This document shows positions 1 to 11,510 of a stretch of 64,000 bases of DNA, piece by piece. The notes under the pieces are model-generated. The model ran no database searches. It was not told where the DNA came from and saw only the letters and a list, made by a program, of their open reading frames with translations. Positions within the stretch are counted from its first letter, which is position 1, and the number at the start of each line of letters is the position of its first letter. The position numbers and the translations under genes were made by a program. Origin of the DNA: Owenia fusiformis (taxonomy: Eukaryota; Annelida; Polychaeta; Sabellida; Oweniidae); NCBI GenBank assembly GCA_903813345.2, contig CAIIXF020000002.1, positions 16,190,467 to 16,254,466 of the forward strand, in the 5' to 3' direction.

Positions 1-652
1 ATTCATTAGGTATGGAAAATACTATGGGATCTATTGTGGGCAAATTGTGTTATTTGACATTTAGACGAAATGACAAATATATGACAAAATGTACATCAAT
101 CATTCACACAGATGCAAAAGACAAGTGCAAAGATCAGTCAGCTGATTTACAAGGCGACCATTATGAATCCCAAGTGTGATATTGAATGTGTCTTGATTAT
201 GTTAATTCAATTCACAATAAATAGTTTATCGTAAAATCTGTCTTACCTGAACATCAGTAAAAACGGGCAAAAGTGTTCTAACAAAGTTTATTTATGGCAG
301 ATAAGACAAAAATTCACATAGAGAGATGTTCAGATAAGAGAGGTGTTCAGACATACAGGCTTCTATGAATAGGAATTGTCTCAATAATTTTTTTCATGAT
401 AATAATCCAACACAAAAGAATACATGTTGATAAGGGATTTATAAGTAAACGTAAACATCCATGATATTCAACATTACATTTTTCCAAATATAGTATAAAT
501 AAGATATATTTACTATTATATGACAGTATAATGCATGTGTAAACTATACCATATAATATCTAATAAATAAGAACTGGATGTAACTGGCATTATGATGTCC
601 CATTTTGCATAATAGAGAAGTTGGAGACTGCAGACGTTATTAGTATGGCGTC
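1..652. other. Intergenic, nothing recognised
   Basis: AT-rich sequence downstream of the stop codon of the phosphorylase gene. I see no convincing exon, repeat or RNA gene. It probably holds the 3' untranslated region of that minus-strand gene, but no polyadenylation site could be assigned with confidence. Confidence 0.4.
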
Positions 653-3600
653 TCATTTTGCTATAGAGAGGGTGGAGATTGCGCTCTTGCAATAGGCTGC
701 AGCCACCACAGCTGAGTACCTATGCCATTCATTCTGAGTGACGCCATCTAGATAGTCACACACGCTCCTAATGATCATAAAACCATCTTTCCCAGTATCT
801 TGGACACAGTCCAGTATATCACCTATTCCCCTGTCATAGCATATCACTCCGGCTGTTGTACCAAACATGTGGCGTAACTCATTCACACGCGAAATGTATT
901 TTCCTGACCCCATTGGTCCAAAATGAACGCGAGATTTGCCCTTTCTACGCATGTATTCTTTGCCTTTTGGGGGTTTCGGGTGCTCGACTTGTATATTCTC
1001 CCCTGCTGGGTCTGTCATGTAAATTTTATCAGTTCTGGCTAAAGGTCTCGGCCAGTTATAGCCGGAATCCTTCAGCAAACCGAGTGATTCATGGAGATAA
1101 TCTTCCCAATTTGCTTTAGTAAATGCGACACTTTCATTCCAATACATCAACATCTTGAGAGAAGTCTCAATGTTCTGGTCTGAGCAACCCCAGGAGCGAG
1201 TGCTAAAACTGAAATCGTCAGTTCCAGGTGTCCGCTGTACAGATTCACAGTTGACGTAGAGAGGCTGTTTGGTGTCGTCACTGTAGCAGACGACAACGTC
1301 ACCCAGGCGAACATCCTGATAGAAGTCAGTATGGTGAGGTAAACCGCCAACAACGCCAACAACCAGGATGTGTTTCACATTTGTAAATATAGCTAGAAAT
1401 AAAATGAAAAATAAAATTTGACTACAGTAGAACCTGTGGAAGTGGAACACCATTTGGAACCTCAAAAAGGTGTTTCACTAAGCATTTTCTACTGTACGCC
1501 ATTGTTCGATTTCGCCCTGCATCAGACGCTTGGTCGTTTTATAGCATTACATACTACGTACCTAGCAGTTGGTTGATTGTGTTCCAAGTGTATGTCGCCT
1601 CCTGTCTACTATCGATGGGCTTGCATAGCTTCGTGAGAACAACATTTGCATTGCCAATTGCACCCAAAGTATAGACACTGTTTTCACCTGCAAAAAGATA
1701 TGATAGATATCATATCGTGAAACAGTCAATTCAACATTCAAGCAAAGTAAAGCTGCAACAAGGCAATAACACGGAAAATGTCACAACCTGCCGTTTGTGA
1801 GAGAAGTAGAACGCCAAACACCAACCGGCAAAGACCGTCCACAAAAGTTGAAGAGCATTACCACTTTTAGTGGTGACATAAATAGGCTAGATCAAGTACG
1901 TAGGTGGGACGTTACTAACCTGCAGCTCTATGATGGACGTAAGTGGCTTTCTTGTCCAGTATAGCAGTAACAGCAATCATCTCACAATAGAACGTAGTGA
2001 TTATCGCAAACGTTGGATCTGGGTGATCAGAAATCTCACTTAGATCTTTTGATATTGTAATATCTGAGGAAGAACATAAAATATTACAATTATATCAATC
2101 AAATATATCCACTTTGATAATATATTGTAACAGAAATGGCGTACGGCGTTCTTATTACTTTTCCATCCACAGTTTAAGTTTTTAATGATTACGTAGTTCT
2201 AGTTTTAGCTCAATTAATTATGTTTAAAGGATAAACTGCATTTTGAAGTTATAATCATCTTTACAATTTAACTATGTGCAGTAAAACCTATACATACGAA
2301 CATCTGTAAATCAGAAACGTTCGTGTCCCAATGACATTCCGATTTGACAGGTTTTACTGCAGTAAAACAAATATTTCATTCCGAATCGGTGAACACCTCT
2401 GTCACTATCGACTTATGGAAAAATAATATCCTTCAAGAATCATAGGACATCTCATTAGAACACTACAATTATTAAACTGTAATATGTAGGTAAAGATTAC
2501 CATGATCTATGCCTACAGGGGCAAGTGTCCTCAACCAGACGCCCTTGTCAATTTGCTGTATGAGGCCAAACTCTTCAAGCTCCATGACAGCTTTGATAGC
2601 ATGTTGCTTGTCAATCAACTGTACACGGGCAACCCTATAAAATAATAATCATGATTGATAAATACCATTTTGATAAGTTGTACAATATGATTAAACCAGC
2701 TGCGTTTAAACCAGTTGAGGCCACGAGAACAATGAACATTTACCTCATCAACTGCTGTAAGTTGAGGGCACGAGGATTATGAATATTTACCTCATTAACT
2801 GTTGTAAGTTGAGGCCATGAGGATAATGAATATTTACCTTATTAACCGCTGTAAGTTGAGGCCACGCGGATTATGAATATTTATCTCATTAACTGCTGTA
2901 AATCGAGACCACGAGGATAATGAATACTTACCTCATTAACTGCTGTAAGTTGAGGCCACGGGGATTATGAATATTTACCTCATTAACCGCTGTAAGTTGA
3001 GGCCACGAGGATTATGAATATTTACCTCATTAACCTCTGTAAGTTGAGGCCACGAGGATTATGAATATTTACCTCATTAACTGCTGTAAGTTGAGGCCAT
3101 GAGGATAATGAATATTTACCTCATTAACCGCTGTAAGTTGAGACCATGAGGATAATGAATATTTACCTCATTAACCGCTGTAAGTTGAGGCCACGAGGAA
3201 TATGAATATTTACCTCATTTACCGCTGTAAGTTGAGGCCACGAGGAATATAAATATTTACCTCATTAACCGCTGTAAGTTGAGGCCACGAGGATTATGAA
3301 TATTTACCTCACTAACTGCTGTAAGTTGAGGCCATGAGGATAAACCTCCTCCAGAGTATCAATTATCTTCTGCTTCTTGGCTAACCAAAGAAAGAATTGT
3401 GCAGTTTTTCTTTTTGTTCGAAGTACTTCCTTTTCGTCAACCTCGTTATCTTTCGTATCTAAATAAGTATTTTAACATCAAAAATACTCCTTTCGGAAAT
3501 GTTATCGATCAGCGTTGTGTCAGGATCTCTGTTTCCAAACGACACTAATTTATGTTGCTTTAAACAATAAAAATAGATATTCATCGCATTAGACTATTTA

Positions 3601-6600
3601 AAGAGGCCTACTGTGTGGAAAAGGGGAACAAAAAATCCAATGAGTTTACTCAAGGGTCAGACATCTTAGTAAACATCTAGCAAAATGTCAGCACTTTTAT
3701 TCTATTGCTTTTCATTAAAATTGCTTGTAGTGTTTTACTGAAGTTTGGCGATTTGATATATGAACGTCTATGATTGATTATCCAATATGTGATTTTAGAG
3801 TATTTAGAGGAGGGAAAAGCAAAATAAAAGTGAAAATATCTAGAAAAATAAGCTTTTTTATATGCATATTTTTGTTTTACAACATACAACAAACTAGGAA
3901 GCCTAGGTAACGACAACGCCATTGTATTTATTGGCCTTCTTGTCTGAAATTTGTATACATAAAGAATAAAAAATAGAATGAAAAAATCGAATTAGGGCAT
4001 AATCAAGATATAATTGATGCAAGTACTTAATTGTAAAAAGCAGATACTGTAGAAATGTTGTTTTCGTTATGTGCAGCACATATTCCACATTCATGATACA
4101 TAAATAGTAGCAACAGCAAAAAATTCACAACTTAATAAAAAAGTAAATAAAACTGTAGCTAAGCAGTGGGTTTGTAGCATCAATTTCAGACGTACCTTGG
4201 CATCCTTTTTCTATCAGAATAACTAAGTATTCGTAAGAACTATGATATAAGTCATATAGTCACTGAGAAGTAATAAAAGTAGACCCCTGAGAAGTATGAT
4301 AAATTCATTAATCCCCCTTAGAAGAAATGTTGGACCCTAAGACGTAGAAAAGAGACCCCCCCAAGAAGTTGGGTATACGGAAGTACTTCACAGATTGGGA
4401 AACAGTTAAGCATTTTGTAAAAGCTGAACAGCTGGGTGAGACAAAAATACACTTACCCATTGGAAGCTCTGATCAATGTAATGAGGATAATATAGATATA
4501 CATTTAGTTAGTATAAACTTTTAGATATAGCAACATGTAAATGAGGTTTTAAACTTAGAGTTACTTTAGTTTTATCAAATAAATTTGAAAATATCAACTT
4601 CTTTAAAAAAAGTAAAAATCGAACTGTTTAAACCATTCACCTATTATTTCAACGAATTCCCATTTTCCCTCTGCCTCAATAGACGTTGAAACAGAAAGGC
4701 AGTTTACAGAATGGACCTTATCCATGGGGACTTTCCACACCATAAAGCCATTCCGTCCCAATTCATCACCCGTCCCAACCTGTAAAGAAAGTTGGGATCA
4801 ACAGCAACAGAAAACAGCAATACAACGTATTAACATTAACCGCGATTATACTAAGTCATCAAGGAGCATCGTAGCCGGTATGTAGACAATGAACACAATG
4901 AAACAACAAAAGTATACGGACCTGTAGCTTTCTCGTGTCCCAGCTGATCCAAAACTCCCTGTACTCATTCTCGTCCAGGAAGCCTTCGGTGGCCCTCTCA
5001 GCCACTACAGCTCCATTCGCACCTTCTTTTATCAATGACATACTATTCCCATGTGTACCTGGAAATTGGAATATCTTTGAAAGCCTATACTAATCATCTT
5101 CGCACGCTCGGTCTTCACTGCGTTTAAACCAACCGACGGCAGCAGATAGAGTGAACGAATGAACGATGGCGATGCTATTCAAATTAATAAAACAAAGAGA
5201 ATTCTCAAGAATGAACGATAGTTCAAAAGTACTCAACCATAGCAAAATACAACACAAATAAAAATGAAACGTCGCACAAACATTCTCTGAGATGAAAACA
5301 TAATATGGGCGGGCCCGGGGGCGGGCCCAGATATAGAGCGGGCCCTGCCTCCACTGTATTGTACACTGGTCTACTTACAACATATTTCTTTTTATCATTC
5401 GAGTATTTATGATAAAAGACAGCTAAAAGGAGGCAATTGTCACCGGGGTAGTAAAACCTGGATTACGGGTCTTACCGATTATCACCTCGTATGTGTCATC
5501 GACAGTGTCACCGTATACCGAGGAGAGAGCGATGTGGGCGTCAGACTTGGCCTTCACCCGGAACTTGATGTTGGACTTTTTAGAGACGTGTATTTCTGGT
5601 AAGTACTGGTAGTCGTAGTGAGCAGGCGTGAGCACCGTGATGTAGTTCTCTGCAAGACAATAGGCAAATTTTCATAGATTATATGACTTTCATTTTTATA
5701 CTTATCTTTTTATCTGGCTATGTTAGTTTTACTTACAGAAAGTCGTATAAAAAGAGCCTTATCTCCCATTTACTTGCTCTTACTTCCGAGCCTTGTCTGG
5801 TTTACTACTGAGCACCTTATGTGCCCTTATTCATAGAGAGCCTTCTCTCATTTATCAAAAGCCGAATCTGACTGTAAAAATCAAGAGCCTTATTCAGATT
5901 TAATTGCCAAGAAACCTGTCTGACTCTTCCAAAAAACCCGTGTCTGGGTTCACTTACCAAAAGTCTGGATTGATTTATATAAACCTAACATACAAAAAAA
6001 CTTATCTGGGTTTACGTACTAAGAGTCTTATCTGGGTTCAATTACCAAAAAGCCTGGAATGACTTTCCAAAAGCATTATACATGGCTTTACTTACTATGA
6101 GCCTTTTCTGGGTTTACTTACTAAGAGCCTTATCTGGCTTTAATTACTATGAGCCTTCTCTGACTTTACTTTCTAAGAGCCTTATCTGGCTTTACTTACT
6201 AAGAGCTTTATCTGGCTTTACTTACTAAGAGCTTTATCTGGCTTTACTTACTAAGAGCTTTATCTGGCTTTACTTACTAAGAGCTTTATCTGGCTTTACT
6301 TACTAAGAGCTTTATCTGGCTTTACTCTTGGAGGTGGAGGTGGTATTTCCAAGTACTCATCTTCTATTGTTTCAGGTTTATCCAACTTCACAGCTTTAAA
6401 CTCAACATCAATTCTCGCTATTTCGAGAAACTCCTGTTGTTTCATTAGGAATATCGCTTTCTTTAGAAATGTCATGTAATCCATGGGGAATTTTTCTGGT
6501 TTGAAAATAGTCTTGAAGTAAAGCTTAGATATGCTCTGTTTATGCTTGGGAGAACTGACAGATTGGTTGAACCAGAACCATAATGTGCGCATTTCCTAAA

Positions 6601-6958
6601 ATATAAGATACAAGACATTTACGTTTATGAGGCACGTTGTTCGTTAAATATTTAATTTTATATATCAAGTTATTTCAGACGTTGGCTAAATTCGTGAATT
6701 AAAGTGAATACAGTACATTTAGATCAAAATCAAATACGCGAACCTGTAAACCAGAACTTCTGTTAGTCCTCTCTCCTAGATCCGCCAAGCATGATAACGC
6801 ATTGTCTGGTGGTGCCCTCTTTTGAAGTCCATCACAACTAGATAGCGACGTGTTATTATTGAGTTCACATTGTTGCTGAGGGGGCGAAATGATTCTTTGC
6901 AATGACAGGCCTAACTTCAGGTTGTTTTTCCGCTTATATGATGTAATATTGATCGTTC
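653..6958 (-). CDS. FAMeT-like domain / winged helix / nucleoside phosphorylase fusion (ten exons, N-terminus incomplete)
   Basis: Exons, 5' to 3' on the minus strand: 6744-6958, 6304-6595, 5476-5649, 4922-5058, 4641-4779, 3308-3458, 2501-2634, 1920-2063, 1562-1687 and 653-1392. All have AG/GT borders and every junction keeps phase, giving about 749 codons to the stop at 653-655. Exons 3-5 form a domain like the farnesoic acid O-methyltransferase family (SDAHIALSS, YEVIIG, FWISWDTRKLQVGTGDELG). In animals this name usually marks a binding-type module rather than a proven methyltransferase. Exons 6-7 give a helical, winged-helix-like stretch (QLIDKQHAIKAVMELEEFG). Exons 8-10 give a PNP/UDP phosphorylase fold: VYTLGAIGNANVV, HILVVGVVGGLPHHTDFY, RLGDVVV and, near the C-terminus, IRSVCDYLDG, which corresponds to the conserved Asp of the purine site. 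The usual MEgaG glutamate region reads CYDRGIGD, so nucleosidase activity is uncertain. The likely role is intracellular nucleotide or nucleoside sensing or cleavage; this is inferred. Two of its introns start with exon-edge tandem arrays. Confidence 0.85.
1425..1494. mobile_element. Short pogo/Tigger-like MITE in an intron
   Basis: A 70-bp element with inverted ends CAGTAGAACC and a matching TTCTACTG, flanked by TA on both sides (1423-1424, 1495-1496). The end sequence and the TA target fit the pogo branch of Tc1/mariner. It makes up much of the 169-bp intron between the last two exons of the phosphorylase gene. A related, more diverged copy lies near 36505-36609. Confidence 0.6.
2278..2360. 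repeat. Small palindromic element
   Basis: About 83 bp bounded by the inverted 12-mers GCAGTAAAACCT and AGGTTTTACTGC, inside an intron of the phosphorylase gene. It is probably a tiny MITE, and no clear target duplication is seen. Confidence 0.45.
2711..3341 (-). repeat. 47-bp tandem array starting at an exon edge and repeating its splice donor
   Basis: About 14 copies of a 47-bp unit. On the minus strand each carries a sequence like GGCCTCAACTTACAG, then TTAATGAG followed by GTAAATATT. The copy nearest the exon body supplies the last 34 or so coding bases of exon 3308-3458 and its donor; the rest lie in the intron. Readthrough past the first donor meets TAA at once, so only the exon-proximal donor preserves the frame. 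Confidence 0.85.
5735..6325 (-). repeat. 26-bp tandem array starting at an exon edge and repeating its splice donor
   Basis: About 22 copies of a 26-bp unit. On the minus strand each reads like AAAGCCAGATAAAGCTCTTA followed by the strong donor GTAAGT. The first copy forms the last 22 coding bases of exon 6304-6595. Choosing CTTA/GTAAGT as donor restores phase with the next exon. The five or so copies next to the exon are nearly identical, while copies towards 5735 are strongly degenerate, so the array seems to have grown at the exon end. Confidence 0.8.
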
Positions 6959-7452
6959 CTGGAACACAACATTTTACATATTTTATTTCGTATAAACAGT
7001 TTGTTGATATATTTACTTTTTTTGATACATGTATCATCTTTACCAAGTTGTCCTGCAAAGTACCACACAATGTGATCTTGGACTTTATTAATTTATAAAA
7101 TCATATTTTTGAGATGCAAAGTCACATTTTTGAAAAAGGCAATATCTGTACGGAATTGGGAAACTTTGAAACCACATTTGATTTATTCTTTTAACCTTAG
7201 GCTAATCCTTGTTTAATTATTTGTCCCTGTATATAATTATTTGCCTGAAGATTTGACGTGAGTTTTGAATAAAAAGCAGCTAGATAGGATCTACTTTGCG
7301 GCAATGTCATTTAAATACCAAATCTAAATAGAGTAGCTCTGACCGGTAAATATTTTTTTAAGTAATGAAAATCGAAAAAGTAACTATTACTGTGGGCGAA
7401 AATGAAAAAAATGTGTTAATCGCTTTTGTGTGTGGAACCATGGGCTTTTGAT
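6959..7452. other. Probable intron sequence, no feature
   Basis: Sequence upstream of the first confidently placed phosphorylase-gene exon. The acceptor beside 6958 is good. No further exon or element was recognised before the MITE target site at 7453. Confidence 0.35.
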
Positions 7453-7460
7453 GTATCCAT

Positions 7461-8076
7461 CACGGACGGTCAAGTAAGTTTCTGGCGAAAGCTGGAGCAT
7501 AGATTATAAAGAGGACTGGAAATAAGATGGCAGTCTATTTCAAATCTGCCAACTCGTGTTGGCCTATTTGTCACTATTGACTCAGTTGTTCATCTAGTTT
7601 TACTTACCTTAGATGCTTAGTAATCTATTAAGTATAATATTGTTTCCAAAATTATTGTCATTTGCGATAATTAGTACAGGTCAGCTGCCATTTGCTTGGC
7701 TTAATCGTACCAGTCCACAAAATCAGTGAAATCATATTAAAAATACCAATAAAACTTTAAAATTGAGGCAGATGCGATACAAAGAGACTTTATTAATACA
7801 GATACACCCTCAAAATGCAATCTGATTTTCGACACCGTTTCGGTAGCAAATTTTGGTGTCGAAAGGTTTCGGTGCCGAAACGGTGCCGGAACAGCGCCGA
7901 ATCTTTTCGATGCCAAACGGTGTCGAATTATATTGGCTGTGTATACAGGTTACAGTCACCAAGATGAGCTAATTTCAGGCGAGATTCGGGAAATAAAAAG
8001 GTAGGTCATTCTTGTTTCCAGTCCTCTTAAATAATCTATGCTCCGGCTTTCACCAGAAACTTACTTGACGTCCGTG
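7461..8076. mobile_element. hAT-type MITE, 616 bp, perfect 8-bp target duplication
   Basis: Inverted ends beginning CACGGACG and ending CGTCCGTG, with terminal inverted repeats of about 60 bp (shared motif AAGTTTCTGGCGAAAGC). It is flanked on both sides by GTATCCAT (7453-7460 and 8077-8084). The 8-bp duplication fits hAT or a related superfamily. No transposase is present. The interior has a patch rich in CGGTGCCGAAACGG-type words at 7830-7925. A second family member is the outer element at 28821-32708. Confidence 0.85.
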
Positions 8077-8245
8077 GTATCCATGTCACTTGGGGAATAG
8101 ATTAATGAAGCATCATCCGGTCGAACGCAGGGGTTCACATCATTCAATCTCAGAGTGGAAGGTTCTAGACCCCTGCGTTCGGAGAATGTAATCATAAATA
8201 CTACAATAGCAGACGATCCAAGTAGAAATAATCTTGATTCACATT
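8077..8245 (-). other. Possible exon with a membrane-spanning segment, cut by the MITE
   Basis: On the minus strand an open frame has a hydrophobic run (LFLLGSSAIVVFMITF) followed by basic residues, then EPSTLRLNDVNPCVRPDDA and YSPSDMDT. It runs to the MITE target site. Without the MITE the frame would continue for about 13 codons on the other side. No acceptor fits well and the phase does not match neighbouring exons. It may be a lost or alternative exon of the gene at 653-6958, or chance. Confidence 0.2.
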
Positions 8246-8249
8246 TTTA

Positions 8250-9508
8250 ATTCACATCGAAATTTAGTCAAAAGTAATTTAATATGATTTATTTACATAT
8301 AAAAAAACATCCATTTAGTTTTGAAAAGTGTTTATCAACTTTGAAAATTTAATTTTCTCTGAAAATGTGACCATAGAGCCCATGTTAAAAATACGTACAA
8401 AAGAGTGAAACATCTTTTTTTCTTGTTGTCGACATACAGTACATGTACTTTCGGTTTAGTAATTATTAAACACAAAAGGGTTATATAAAAATTGATCCAC
8501 TAATTCTACTTAAGTTTAGCATTTTTTTCCCTTTATCTGCCATGGTCTGTCTGTAACTTGACCCGAATTAGCCATCTAGTGGTGAAACTGGTAACTACCT
8601 AGGCCTACATGCCAACTGTTTAAACTGCTTCTTTATTCGGTACATTAAATATTCCATAAATACTAAATAAAACAAACAATTTACCAAACCTTTACCCAAT
8701 CTATCGAATGTTTTTTATTTTATCGAATGTAATAATCTATACAATTTGTATTCGCTAAATAGTTTCACTTGTTCTTTGTGTTGCATTCATATTTGATATT
8801 TATACATGTATTTGTGTGATGTAGCGAATCAATTTGTTTTCCTTAACGCATGTATAATTCAATTAATCATTTGTACCGAATGCCACATCCGATAAATTTC
8901 GTCATTTTTCGATACGTTACGAGACTTTCAGTCACGTGATATATTTGAACGATATAGAATACCTATGCGGCCATTTTGCAAATCAGTCTCGAGGTCACGT
9001 GACAAAATATCGAACAACAACAAAAGTTATCGAATATTACCGTATTCCATTCGGTAAATAGCAAATTAGCTTTCGGTAAAATGCATTAACTATGTCATAG
9101 GAAAATAAACCATGGTAAATACAGGCAAACTTATTTCGGTAGGGTTCAAATAGAAATTCAATATTGTGCATATAATGTGTTACTCTTAAGGAATACCATA
9201 ACAATTTACGCAAAACATATCATTTAACGAATGAAATATGTAATTTTATGCACATAGTATGAAGTGATTGGCTATTTTGAAAACCTATTCTGTAACAAAC
9301 ATATTAACGTTATTACCGAATTGACAAATGATCTAGTGAATATAAATATTTCATATATTTGTATTTAATGAATAACGAAGCAAAAATAATGCCATAGCCA
9401 ACAAGCACCTGGGTTATTGTACAATAGGCGCTGATAGCCAAGTTCTTACAGACATGCATCTAAGTACCAATTTATTTCGGCATAGGTAGAGATTGGCACG
9501 CCAGCCTC
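8250..9508. other. AT-rich, no feature recognised
   Basis: I found no exon, tandem repeat or element in this stretch on either strand. Confidence 0.4.
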
Positions 9509-9580
9509 GCCGTGATCGTCTAGTGGTTAGGACCCTACGTTGTGGCCGTAGTAACCCAGGTTCGAATCCTGGTCACGGCA
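9509..9580 (+). tRNA. tRNA-His (anticodon GTG)
   Basis: 72 nt with a full cloverleaf: acceptor GCCGTGA pairs with TCACGGC, D-loop region TAGTGGTTAGGA, anticodon loop TTGTGGC containing GTG, and T-arm GGTTCGAATCC. The sequence closely follows the animal tRNA-His pattern. A T-run follows at about 9593 and can serve as a Pol III terminator. The 10-mer just upstream (9490-9499, AGATTGGCAC) is the exact complement of 9582-9591, forming an outer stem around the gene. Confidence 0.97.
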
Positions 9581-10106
9581 AGTGCCAATCTAATTTTTGT
9601 TTCTCGATTTAATCAAAAGTACTGATGTGTAACATCTTTGTCGAATAATCAACAATTTGTGCATCCCATATTTTCATGTCCGCTCCTTTGCACAAGTCAC
9701 CCCGATGCTGTTGTCAAAAATGGATATATTATTAAAAATACAAAAATATAAAACATTTCGCATTTGAAATGTGTTTCGAGCTAACCAAATGGTTTTGGTT
9801 TTTGGTTTTGGTTTTATCGATTAGAAGAAGCTTGTTATGAGGTAGCCTATAATAAGTAAATTGCAAACCCGGGCCTCAGGTTTAAACCATATAAGTTAGT
9901 TCTGACTTTATTCTGTCGGTCTTATGGCTGGTATTGTAGGTTCCACAGCCTCAACTCTCTTTTAGAGAGAGAGGAGATTTCGTTTTCAATTTTCAGATTC
10001 AGAATCAAGCTTCGGACGTAGTGATTGAGCTTGGGAACCGACGATGATTCAGAATGGTATTCAATAATATTTATTCCGTCTGTCAAACAGATGGCATTCT
10101 AGCCTC
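9581..10106. other. Spacer between the two tRNA genes
   Basis: Apart from the first tRNA's terminator T-run, I see nothing definite. The two tRNA genes share only the six-base leader AGCCTC and the gene itself, so the duplication is old or gene-limited. Confidence 0.4.
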
Positions 10107-10178
10107 GCCGTGATCGTCTAGTGGTTAGGACCCTACGTTGTGGCCGTAGTAACCCAGGTTCGAATCCTGGTCACGGCA
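10107..10178 (+). tRNA. tRNA-His (anticodon GTG), second copy
   Basis: Identical in all 72 positions to the copy at 9509-9580. Flanks differ beyond the AGCCTC leader. A T-rich terminator follows at about 10187-10197. A short outer stem (GGCATT upstream, AATGCC downstream) again brackets the gene. Confidence 0.97.
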
Positions 10179-11196
10179 ATGCCTTCAAAATTTTATTTTT
10201 CACAGTAATCGAAACTACTGATGAGTTTCATTTTTAATTTTCAATATTGTAACGTTTTTTAGTATCATATATGATAGAAGCACTACATCATGAAAAACTA
10301 GCTAATTGAAGACCTTGACTTATTTATTTGAACAATTTATTGGGAGCGTAGGAGATAAATATTAACATAAAACACACACTAGTTTAGTGTATGTGTAATT
10401 AGAGGTACGCCTTTGATAATCGGTAAATAAAACACTTCACTCTATGCCCCTCTTTAAGAAGTATATTGCCTAGTGGCCTTCCTACCTTACCTGACGATAT
10501 AATAAAAGTCAGCGTTTCATTGTTTTAAGTAATTAGATAGTTTTGGAATTAATTCTGATCAATTGATCATTGTGAAGAGGTTAGGGTGGTATGTACTTTT
10601 AGTTACATAATCAATTAGATACCCTAGTACTGTTTATGGTACAAGAGGAAATGGATTGAGATTGGGATTGGTGACATTTTGAGGAAGGGTGATTCGTCCA
10701 AATGATAAATGGAAGTTTGATGACACCGCACTTTAGTCACATATTTGGCACAAACGCTCACATTAGTAAAATAAACACAGCACTATTTTGAACTTATGAT
10801 TTTAATAACAACTTTGACCAGCATTGAAAGCCCATGGACCAGGCAAATAAAATATTTTCTGACTCTGTTCCCTTCGGCTTGTTATGGTTAGGAGGAATAC
10901 TATCTCTGTTGCTCAGCTTCTTATCATATCGTGGTATCTCAAGTTGATAACCCTTTATATCCTGTCACCTTTTGCTTGACAAACCATGGTCAATTCAGAC
11001 CGAAAAGGGTTAAACTAGAAAATACAGCTGGTGTACCTAATTAAGAAAACATCACGTATTATGTAGTTCTGTACTGTAGCCAAAATAGGTCTCAAAAATA
11101 AAAAACAAATAGAATGATTAGACTTCTAATCTATAAATAACTAGTGCAGTCTCCACAGTTAGTTGTAACTGAACCTCTGTAAACAGTAACACTCAC
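10179..11196. other. Intergenic or intronic, no feature
   Basis: AT-rich with no convincing exon or element. If the exons at 11.2-11.5 kb belong to the phosphorylase gene, both tRNA genes lie inside its first large intron on the opposite strand. Confidence 0.35.
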
Positions 11197-11510
11197 TTGT
11201 CTGTTAAAATGAATCATTTCTTCCAGCGGAATATTTGGCGTGGCTCTATTTCCATTTCTAATCATAGCAATTGCAAATGCACATCGCCCATTGTCATGGG
11301 GAACATAATAATTAACTTCTGAAATTTGTATATTACCGTGGTCGATTATCAATTGTCATAATTATTTTCAGTTCATTTCGCATACCTATGGCCGACTGTC
11401 AACATTGGTATGGACGATTATCATTAAATCGAGAAGAACTATCATAGTTGTCATAAATCATATGTGCCAAACTAATCAAACTTACCTTTCTGATCAGAGG
11501 CATCCTCCAT
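11197..11510 (-). CDS. Candidate 5' coding exons (start codon plus second exon)
   Basis: Exon 11486-11510 begins at ATG (MEDASDQK) and ends at a perfect donor, GTAAGT. Exon 11197-11318 has a TTTCAG acceptor, continues in phase (VNYYVPHDNGRCAFAIAM, then NIPLEEMIHFNRQ) and ends at GTGAGT. Order, strand and phase suggest the N-terminus of the gene at 653-6958. The second exon ends in phase 0 while exon 6744-6958 needs phase 1, so at least one exon between them is missing. It could also be a separate small gene. I recognise no domain. Confidence 0.45.

Noticed and set aside
5308-5352. GC-rich GGGCGGGCCC patch as a promoter
   Set aside because: It lies in an intron of the phosphorylase gene between FAMeT exons, with no start site or CpG-rich extension; more likely a small repeat.
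6889-7098. Plus-strand 69-codon frame
   Set aside because: It is the shadow of the minus-strand exon 6744-6958, which has good splice borders and phase.
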